Under the pieces are notes generated by a model that searched no databases, was not told where the DNA came from, and saw only the letters and a list, made by a program, of their open reading frames with translations. This document shows, piece by piece, positions 55,765 to 64,000 of a stretch of DNA of 64,000 bases. Origin of the DNA: Toxorhynchites rutilus septentrionalis (lineage: Eukaryota > Arthropoda > Insecta > Diptera > Culicidae); contig NC_073746.1 of the NCBI RefSeq assembly GCF_029784135.1, forward strand, positions 297,545,614-297,609,613. Direction: 5' to 3'. Both the position numbers and the translations under genes were made by a program. Every line of letters starts with the position of its first letter. Within the stretch, counting starts at the first letter, position 1.

Positions 55765-57292
55765 ACTATGGCTCTGGCTTTGGACAACGACGAATGGCAA
55801 AATTTTAGTACACGATTTAGACAAGAGCCCGGTAGCAATCATACATTTAGGAAAAGCTTATGTAAGCAACAATTATTTTAGGATACTGCACCGAGTAGAT
55901 CTCATTAAATTACAAAACTCTGTTGAAACACTTTTATATCATGCAAAAACAAATATAGATTCAGCTGATTTCCTAAGCGTATTAATTCAAACTAAAGTAA
56001 CGAAACTAGAACAGACATTTTTGAAATTAAAACCCTCTACTAGAGTTAGAAGATGGGAAAAACTAGGTTCACTTTGGAAGTACATTTCAGGTAGCCCCGA
56101 TGCAGAAGATTTAAGGATTATAAACTCAACTTCAAATAGTCTGATAAATGCGAATGAAAAGCAAATCAAAATTAATCACATATTCGAAGACAGAATTAAT
56201 AAATTAACAGAAAAAGTGAATAACGTAACAATAATACTGAATAATACAGCATTGAAAAACGATAAGGATTTCAGATCAGTAGGTTTGCTCTTTTGCTTAG
56301 ATGAACTCACACAACAATTAGAAGATTTAGAGGAGGCAATAGTTTTGGCTCAACACAACATCCCAAGCAGCAGAATTATCAATGCAGAGGAAATCACGAG
56401 AATTCATCATCTTCTGGAAGGAAACAATTTTATAGCAGGAGCCTTGGACTTCGCTAGTGCATACGTGGTTTCATCCAAGGAATCCATTGCCTACATACTG
56501 AAGGTACCACGAATCAAGGATGCTGAATATGATCTCAACTTCATCGAACCAGTTATCTTCAATAACTCCCGTATATCCATCTCAACCAACTATTATCTAC
56601 AAGGTCCGTCATCTTTTGCGCTAAAATCCCTCTGCGAAATGAGTAGAAACGTCTATGTATGCTCAAGTACGCAGCTTGAACCAATAACCAAATGCATTCA
56701 ACAATTGATGAGAGGTGAATCAGCTACATGCCCAATGGAAAGAACCTACACCAATGGTATTATCAAACGAGTCGATGACTCAAACGTGATTATCAATGAC
56801 GCGGAAATATCAATAACATCGAACTGCTCATTGAATCATAGAAAACTTAAGGGATCTTTCCTCGTACAGTTTTCAAACTGCACACTTTTTATCAACGACG
56901 AAATGTACTCCAACATTAATAAAGAAGTTCAACTGGCATCATTCGTTCCAACAACGGGATTGACGGTAAATTTTACTACGATTACAAACAAATTCCCTAT
57001 AGAATACTTACAGAAGTTACATCTGGAACAACGTGGTCATATCAAACACATCAATCTAAGGACAGATAACATCCAATGGAAACTCGAACTCTTTGGGTGG
57101 ACATCGTTTGGATTCGGTTCAACAATAACAATTATTTTCATCGTAGCTCTATCATTTTGGATCTGGAATAGACTCCCATCGAGATCATCAATGTCGCATC
57201 TAGAGGAACTTCAAAGTCATCAGAACCCGGAAGAACCATCGGAACCTAACAGACAAACTCGCCCGAAGATCACTATGGTACCGCAAGCATAA
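55765..57292 (+). CDS. env: Env-like glycoprotein, 3' exon
   Basis: The frame is open for 508 codons plus stop from the acceptor, but the first ATG in frame comes only deep inside, so the start must come from a spliced leader. It opens with a tryptophan- and leucine-rich hydrophobic run, as in a signal peptide. A basic RVRR (56042-56053) could be a furin-type cleavage site, followed by a glycine-containing segment where errantiviruses have a fusion peptide. Several N-x-S/T sites, many cysteines, one C-terminal membrane segment (ITIIFIVALSFWIW, about 57122-57169) and a short cytoplasmic tail complete it. It would be a membrane fusion glycoprotein, as in gypsy. Function is inferred. Confidence 0.8.
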
Positions 57293-57339
57293 ATCCAGAA
57301 AACAGAAAGCCGAGGACGACTTTCATCCCAGGGGGAAGC
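57293..57339 (+). other. Region before the 3' LTR with polypurine tract
   Basis: AGGGGGAAG at 57330-57338 directly precedes the 3' LTR and is the expected primer for plus-strand DNA synthesis. Confidence 0.8.
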
Positions 57340-57565
57340 CGTCAGGAAAAGCAACAGGCGCACCACGCCACGTTTCGCGCCAATGAACGAGTTGATAGCT
57401 AAAACTAATAATCAGCATTTTTAGGCTATAAAAGAGTTAGCGCCATGTGGCTCAATCTCTTTTTCGCGTGTAGATCGGTGCAGTGAGGTTTAAGTATTTG
57501 ACTTTAAGAAAAGTGAATAATAAAGTGTTTTTTAAAAACTCGTTTGTTCAAAGAACAAACATAAC
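57340..57565 (+). repeat. 3' LTR, 226 bp
   Basis: Identical to the 5' LTR at every one of 226 positions. The AATAAA at 57519-57524 would end transcripts here. Confidence 0.95.
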
Positions 57566-57569
57566 TCAA

Positions 57570-58059
57570 ATTCCCATATGTTCTACAATTACATAGTGAC
57601 AAGGGCTCTTAGTCCATTTGATGTCTGCGCTAGCGAAATTGATCTTTGTTCGAAACTGGAAATAGATTTTAATGTGATGCTCCTATATCTTTTCTATCTA
57701 TACCAAAAAAAAGGATCGCCGGATGTGTTGATAAGAGCAGAACTCGAGGAAGAAATTTAATGATTTAGGGCTGTCTTTATTTTATCATATTTTCTGTACA
57801 AAACATTTATTCCATGTAACGGAGAAACATGTTATTTGCAAGTGGTTGAAAAATCTTGAACGAGAATTGTATCTGAAAATAATCTGGTATTATAATGATG
57901 AGTTTTGTTAGAAATACTAAGAATTTTATAGTAAAAAGTAAATTCAACGGAGACAAATAGAAGATCAATCAATGAACAGTTCTGCGATTGGACCCATGAA
58001 CTTGCTCATAGTAAGAAAACGTGGGTGTTTGAAGGTATTGATAACAAAATACAAATTTT
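57570..58059. other. Non-coding DNA, no gene recognised
   Basis: AT-rich flank of the LTR element with no domain-bearing frame. Confidence 0.4.
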
Positions 58060-58095
58060 GGGCGGGACGAAGTTTGCCGGGTCAGCTATTACATA
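58060..58095 (-). repeat. Copy of the AGCTGACCCGGC repeat
   Basis: On the minus strand it reads AATAGCTGACCCGGCAAACT and then TCGTCCCGCCC, matching 2167-2200. The repeat continues left, diverged. Confidence 0.55.
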
Positions 58096-58139
58096 ATAGA
58101 TATAAGAGTAGGCTTAAGAATTGAGCGCGATGAGCGTGA

Positions 58140-58375
58140 GTGTGAGTGTGAATGCGATTGTGAACATTGTTACAATATCCTTATATCCCTTCCTTTTCCT
58201 GAAGAAAATATGTCACCCTTCTAAACTCGAGTGGACCGCCCGTAAACGGTTTTCTATATTATTAACACTAGAATTAAGGAAAAATGTTAATATATACTAG
58301 TAACAATACAGCTAGTAGTTTGACTCCTTTAAACTTATGTAACGGAGTCTGTAAAAAATAACCGATTTATAAAAA
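58140..58375 (+). repeat. 5'-truncated LINE 3' UTR copy with compensatory stem change
   Basis: Shares TTCTAAACTCGAGT, CCTTTAAACTTATGTAAC and GTAAAAAATAA with the complement of 47465-47650. The terminal stem here is GACTC (58322-58326) pairing with GAGTC (58345-58349), where the other copy has GGCTC and GAGCC. Both arms changed, so pairing is kept. Confidence 0.75.
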
Positions 58376-58379
58376 AAAT

Positions 58380-60050
58380 AATTGTGAAATGTCAGCATTG
58401 TTCAAGCGCACTATGTGATTCGTTTTGATTGGTCCAATTCGTGCTCCTCAAATGGTTCCGATCGAAAGAAGCAGCCAAAGCAACAGCAGAATATAATTTG
58501 GAATACAAGCAAAAAATTGTATTGTGAGCCACGCCCCTTGCGTGAAGCGGCAGTGGCGGTAACGGCGATAGCGGGCAACGAGTTTCAATTTTGTTGCGCT
58601 TGTACACTAAGAGCCTCCGCAGACTGCAGACTTTTCATCGGCCGGTAATTTTCCACAGTTTGGGCTAGTGCAAACACCGACCCAATTGAATCGATACATT
58701 GTGCGCGTATGCTCTCTGTACTGATCAAGAGACCGATCAAACTATTGAAGATAAAAAGTTTGCAGTCTGCGGGGGCTTCAAAGCCACTGTTCCACGAATA
58801 TCATCAGCAAAGGCCAACGGAGAACTGTAACCCATCGCTTTCGTGTGATCGATCCAGCCAACAGTGATGATATTGATGCCGAATTGCCTGTAGCCACAGT
58901 TTAGTTTAGGATTTAGTTTGTCTAGAAAAGTGCATTGACAAAAGGAGGACTCAGATTTCGACATTGCGCGAAAAAGAATGAATTCATTGGCGCTTTTCAG
59001 AGCCACCAAAGAGTTATTAAAAAATTATACAATGCGGTGGTTCTAAAGTGATATCAGAATAATAAAAAACGCAAATAACAACACCAAAGTTTCTTTTAAG
59101 AACCATCAAAATGTTTATAAAGATTAAAGAGTTAACTATTTAATTTTCCAGGCAGATAATTTCATGCAAAAGAAGAAAAAAAAATTCAAAAATATATTTA
59201 ACAAAGGCTGTCCCCTTTGTGTAGTCCTACGTCCCTCGGATTATGTTCCCGATATTACCCACCCACCTTTTTTTCGAGACAAACAATTAAATAATTGTAA
59301 AATATCTAACATTATCTATACGCACTAAATCCTACGTTTTGATAGGCCCAATTTGTGCTCCTCAATTTGTACCGGCCAAATTGCTAGGTGCCTCCTAGTG
59401 TCACAGCAGAATACAATTTGAGTACATCAATACTACTGCAAACACAAACGTAACTATTCTCCGTACATATCATTCTATCGATGGAGAACATGAAAAATAC
59501 AGCATATTTAAGAAATAAGATACGTTGCGCCGCAAGCCCCACCCCGAATAAATTTCACTGCTTCGCTCCGAAGCGATCATTTTCTATTCGGCTAGCAGAT
59601 CACATCACCAAGAGCGGTAGCACAGCAGCAACATAAGCAGATACAACCTCAGCACCTGCACCAATATCTTCAGCAGCGGCAGCAGTAGCAGCAGAAAAGT
59701 GATTCGATTTCCCTACCCAATCTGAACCAGAGAGAAGCATATTCTCTCCTGTCATATTACATCATCATAATTCTGGCATCCGACGAGGGTAGCGAGGGAA
59801 TCGAAAATGGGCTTTTTCTAAGGCCGTAAGTTTAGAATAAATTTTCTAAATTGCCATTTCTGAAGGCAAGAGACGAAAGACCTGCGAAAGATTCAAATCT
59901 ACATAACCAAACACCCACTCACCCCGAAGCGATCATTCATCTTCTAACCGGGAAGGAGCGGTAGCAAAACAACAACGTCATATTTATCAGAAACATTGTT
60001 AGCCGGGGGATGGGCTATACGAATTCAGATGTGTTATTGGTCTTCTGGTT
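58380..60050. other. Non-coding DNA with a HINE 3' end
   Basis: GTAGTCCTACGTCCC at 59221, followed by a weak hairpin and TACCCACCCACCTTTTTTT, is a HINE 3' end. The sequences 58395-58500 and 59325-59425 share GATTGGTCCAATT/GATAGGCCCAATT, GTGCTCCTCAA and ACAGCAGAATA words and so are two copies of one repeat. A CAGCAGCGGCAGCAGTAGCAGC simple repeat (split) lies at 59650-59690. No gene is seen. Confidence 0.45.
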
Positions 60051-62560
60051 GGTAACGTTCTGATCGATCATTCAATTTTCGCGAAATCGTGCATTCTTTC
60101 CGGGTTAAAAATGACGTTAAATGACAACACATTGAAAGTCGGTTGAGAAGCAGATATGAAATGTAGCAATGAAAGCGGATAAAAATTGAAAATTAAAATC
60201 GTTCCAATGCGATTGTTATAGCTGCCGCCACTACAACACAATGAATTTCGGTCACATTTCAATGAGATAAAGTTAGCGTTAACTTTCGCTATGAAAGTTT
60301 TACATACCAATCGGAACACTTACCAATCGAATCGGAAGTAACATATACATTATGGTTCTCTTATTAGTAAACGGTTTAAATTCATTAAAATAAGAAGCAT
60401 TCCCTTTTTCCCATACATTCCCATACACACACTGCGAATCAAATGGAGGGTTCCTTTCGAGGGCAATGTGGAGAGACGAAATATTGCAATGTGAGCTCCG
60501 CCTGTTTTCAACTGAGTATAAATAACCCATTCACAGTCACAACCTAGCGAACGTTTTGAATAAGATGTTTTGCACGATACATAGAAAGAACGGAAGAGTG
60601 TCAGAAAATGTAAGAAAAAGCAAACAGCGATCCAATTTTGTTCAATGAAAGCATCGGATCAGTTTTCATGCCGTTTGGCAAGGATGTCTCTGTATTTGTT
60701 TGAGTCATCAATTGTTGTTTTCATGCGTTACCAAAGGTAGTTTACAGTGGTCCAGAAATGTGCAATAAAGGCGCTGGGAGAGCGAACATATCATTCCCGG
60801 TGGTCAAATGTGTCACTAGTGAAAAATACTGCTGCGATAGCGTTCGCTATGAATACTGCACAGCCACGTTGTTATCAGAAAACAATTTTGAACTGATAAT
60901 AATCAGCTTCCGCGATTGGATTCCTCTCACGAGGACAAGAATGAATCATCAATCCATCCTCTACTGTTTCAACAAAACCATTCATCGACCCTTTTCAGAT
61001 TGGTGACACCTTCTACAAATGAGCTGTTTGAAATGTTTCGATACATTCCAAAATAATATCCGAGACAATTGACAGGGAATTAATTGTCATAACTTAAACA
61101 GCTTGTGTGAATTCAGTAGTGTGTACGGAATTTTGGATGACTTTTTTCGATCGTTCATTTCCGTGAATTTAAACATTGTTTTCGAATTAAAAGTGGCGAC
61201 AAAGTGTAGCGCATGTGAAGAAGGTATTTTCCAGCGGTGTGAGCTGTGTTCTTCGGTGGAAAACTGAAGATGAAAGTTTGTTCAATAACGTTTCCAGAGA
61301 TGTGAAAAAACTACTATTCAGTGAGCTGAGCTTTTCAGTTCCGATTAGACAGCGACCAATCAAAAATACATGTTAATGTAGAGGGTTAAATTATCAATTT
61401 GCTCAAATTGGTTTTTTATTGTTTTGTGAATCGTTCGCGTCCCTCAGTGGAAGCATCCATTTATCGACCCTTGTCAGTACTACCAAATGGTTGTACTGCA
61501 GAATTCATTCTTAAATTACTACAATGTTTATTCTCGCTGACAATAATTTTGCAGTTCTACGTCGACAGCATGGTCGTGTCTTGGACACCACCCTCCAAAT
61601 TTTTATTTAGTATTTTCCGGAAATCTTGTGTTAATTTAAGAGTGTTTTGAGCTCGTTGGTGATTTTTTCCGATCGATCATTCGATTTTCGCAAATTCGTG
61701 CATTATTTCCGGGTTACAAGTGGCGTCAAAGTGTAGCGTACTTCAAACCAAAGAAAAAAAAAAGTATTTTCCAGCGATGGGTGCTGTGTTCTGCGAATTT
61801 TCTGTTGTTGCTCTGCGGAAGGCGCTTTATTTACTAGGGAATGATAACTTGGGATCATTGAAGATATAATTTTGCAAATAGATACTAAAAAAAATTTGTT
61901 ATTCAATAAGTTCAATGTTTCAGCGTAGCTCTTGACAGCGAGCACAAGTCATTTGAAAAAATTGAACAAATGGTTCATGGACAGCAACTATAAAATAAGC
62001 AAAATCTACATATTACCACGTAATTAGGTACTTTCGTAACCAATCCACGGAAACATAATACCATTCAATTTTTGACGTAGGACTACGTCTTACATTAAGG
62101 GTGCCAAATCAGAAAACAGGTAACGTTTTTATAAAATAAAGTAAATGTTAATAACTATTTTTGCTGCGAACGGATTTTAATGATTTGCGTGCCAATCGAC
62201 TCGGAAATTTTCTAAGATTTGTTTGATATTCTATAAATTACAATCCCATAGTCTGTATATGGTTTAAATTGATGAAAATTAGAAGCATTCCCATTTCCCC
62301 ACACATTTTTTCTGTCCATTTGTGTGCTTTCCCGAACAGAGCTGTCAATAGCGAGCAACTTAACCGTTAGAATAGAAACAGTCGTAGACGAATGAATCGT
62401 TGGATTTTAAGTCTCCGTAAACAAAGGAAAGAAGAAGAAGAGGAATAGAAACAACGAAGAGGGATAGCGAATAGAGAATATTTGTGAAGTAAGTAAGCTA
62501 TCGCTAGCGTATAAGTATTACATCTCGTCTGAGAAAAATTCTTATTATTGTTGATGTTAA
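60051..62560. repeat. HINE-related composite repeats
   Basis: 61120-61260 and 61655-61800 are direct repeats about 530 bp apart (CGATCGTTCAT/CGATCATTC, TGGCGWCAAAGTGTAGCG, GTATTTTCCAGCG), with another trace at 60060. A HINE 3' end lies at 61551-61596 (GCAGTTCTACGTCGAC, GGTCGTGTCTTGGACACC). A HINE 5' end is at 62070 (TTTTTGACGTAGGACTACG), with interior matching 30093-30480. GAGTATAAATAACCCATTC at 60514 is a TATA-like patch. Confidence 0.55.
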
Positions 62561-64000
62561 TGTATGTATGTTGTATGTTATATATGTTTTATGTTCATGT
62601 TATGTATTTATTTTTTATTCAAATGAAATAAATTTAAATCAATTTAATTTTTAATTTAAATTAAATAAAAATAAAAAGATGAAATGCATTTTGAATGATA
62701 AAACCATGTTACATTTTTAACAAATTTGGAACCGATCTGATTGAATTTGTATGAATTTGTATTAGAATAATTGATTCCTTATACGGCTTTTCGCTTTACG
62801 GCCAAATTTCGTGGAACGTATCTAGGCCGTAAAGCGAACTATAGGTGTAAAAAATGTAGCTTCTTGTTTCATGCAGCTATCAGAAGCTCTCGTGTATGGA
62901 CTGCATATTATTCATAAATGTTCTGTATACTTTGAAATGCACTTCATCCTTCCATATTCTCTGTCAGTCTAATTCAAGAAACGAAGAAACTTGCAATCTG
63001 TTCACAAAATGGTTGGGTGAATCTATCATACTAAATCCGAAGAATATCTGTCCAACATGACCAGGATAATCTCACAAATCACGATGAATACGAATGAAAC
63101 ATTAGTAATAGTGCTTCAGGGTAGTGTGCTTCAGGGTAGTGTGCTTCAGGGATCTTCCCACATATTTTAATCAAAAACTTCCTCTCCATTTCGATTCATT
63201 GGCATTCCTGATTGATGCAGGGATTCCCTTATTGCCTCCGCGTTCGATCTAAACCCACCACGTCAATAAGGCTGCATCAATGGTGAGAGCCCTACACCAT
63301 CGCCCACTAGTTTAAGCGATTGTAGAACCGAATCCAGCACTCCCACTTACTCCCGTCGCCAGACTTTAATCCAAACATTCCCATCGGAAGAAGCGTGAAA
63401 TCGCGTGGGATAGCAAAAAAAATTAGCTTGAATAGCAGTCTGCTGTAGGAAATAAAACCATAGGAACCGTGCTGTTTTACACTTCATACCGGGCGATTTA
63501 TTGGATATTTAAACGTGATTGCGTTGCCCTGAATGCAACATCGAACGAGACCCTTCTATATAGGTACGTATGCAGTTCACAAAAAAAAACTTGGCTGGGT
63601 TAAACACTCTACAAAAGCTTAGCTGAGTAGGGCTGATAATAATCTCAACCCGAACCAATTTAGACAGAAGATGGAAGTCTTATGCAAACCATGTTCGTAG
63701 CAATGAATAAACTCGACTCCCAAGCACATTGCATTACTTTTGGTTCGAATCAGAACGAGTGCATCTAAAAATAGATCCATCCTTCTATATAATTTACCAC
63801 CCAAGACCAAGTACAAGTACAAGCAGTAATTTAATGGTTCTGGTATGGATTCAATTCACACGAACACACCAACGTGCGAACCTGGTAGTGCATGGGGGTG
63901 CAACCGATAAAATTGGAATAATTTCCAAAGTTTCGACGAGCCTTTGAGCGAAGGTATAGAGTGCTTTAATTTCCGGTGCCCGAACATTACACCGCTCCAT
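62561..64000. other. Non-coding DNA, no gene recognised
   Basis: It opens with ATGTTATGTAT-type simple sequence (62550-62620). A triple GTGTGCTTCAGGGTA-type repeat lies at 63110-63145. The sequence from 63170 on is GC-richer and possibly unique, but no exon can be defined. Confidence 0.4.

Larger units (their letters stand above)
51051..57565 (+). mobile_element. Errantivirus-like Ty3/gypsy LTR element, complete, gag-pol-env
   Basis: The 6515-bp element is flanked by the 4-bp duplication TCAA (51047-51050 and 57566-57569). The two 226-bp LTRs are identical. It has a primer binding site next to the 5' LTR, a polypurine tract next to the 3' LTR, intact gag and pol frames, and an open env-like frame. 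Domain order protease-RT-RNase H-integrase places it in Ty3/gypsy. The env frame and the tRNA-Ser-like primer site point to the 17.6/297/gypsy group (errantiviruses). Identical LTRs mean a very recent insertion. No lesion was seen. Confidence 0.95.

Noticed and set aside
56021..57292. Env starting at TTG 56021
   Set aside because: The frame is open well upstream to the acceptor at 55764, and no ATG exists near 56021. A spliced start explains it better.
60758..61006. 82-aa cysteine-containing frame
   Set aside because: Falls within HINE-related repeats and has no signal peptide or domain.

Overview
This window looks like nuclear DNA of a culicine-type mosquito (inference). It is AT-rich and intron-dominated, with no bacterial operon logic. 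It carries a dense mix of transposon families known from mosquitoes: a DD37E ITm element, a DD41D mariner, DD34D mariners, a Tc1 element, an RNase H-bearing non-LTR element, tRNA-headed SINEs, an errantivirus-like LTR element and Helentron/HINE-like elements. Most of the 64 kb is mobile DNA or its remains. I find no CRISPR array, no rRNA and no functional tRNA gene.

Host genes: two minus-strand exons with consensus splice sites and GC-rich coding, at 24610-24723 (with the ATG) and 14719-14949, have matching phase. They are best read as the first coding exon and an internal exon of one unidentified gene, separated by a 9.66 kb intron filled with repeats. A weaker plus-strand exon candidate lies at 37862-37972.

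Layout. 0-5 kb: non-coding DNA with a repeat carrying the motif GCGCACCTTTGCCCC, a 16-bp hairpin and a truncated LINE 3' end. 5-7.6 kb: a foldback repeat split by an intact DD41D mariner (6077-7393). 8.9-13.5 kb: two decayed mariner remnants. 15.5-28.4 kb: a tandem duplication, HINE copies, two SINEs in opposite orientation, a dead mariner (19922-21152), two foldback repeats and a HINE containing a U4 snRNA 5' domain (28211-28273). 29-37.4 kb: nested HINEs, a second dead mariner (32998-34123) and a 481-bp SINE. 39.3-40.9 kb: a dead Tc1 element with IR/DR ends. 41.9-48.7 kb: LINE fragments. 48846-50147: an intact DD37E transposon. 50.4-51.0 kb: a tandem array. 51051-57565: a complete LTR retrotransposon with 226-bp LTRs that are identical base for base, intact gag and pol, and an open env-like frame. 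58-64 kb: repeats and non-coding DNA.

The most striking system is the LTR element. Its env frame has no ATG of its own. A 17-nt leader starting with ATG ends at a consensus donor (51446/51447) that is in phase with an acceptor at 55764/55765. In unspliced RNA the same ATG opens a six-codon ORF whose stop lies inside that donor. The second is the HINE family, defined here by shared subterminal inverted repeats, a conserved 3' hairpin and internal minisatellites. The third is a shared 3' stem in the LINE and SINE tails, with a compensatory base-pair change in one LINE copy.
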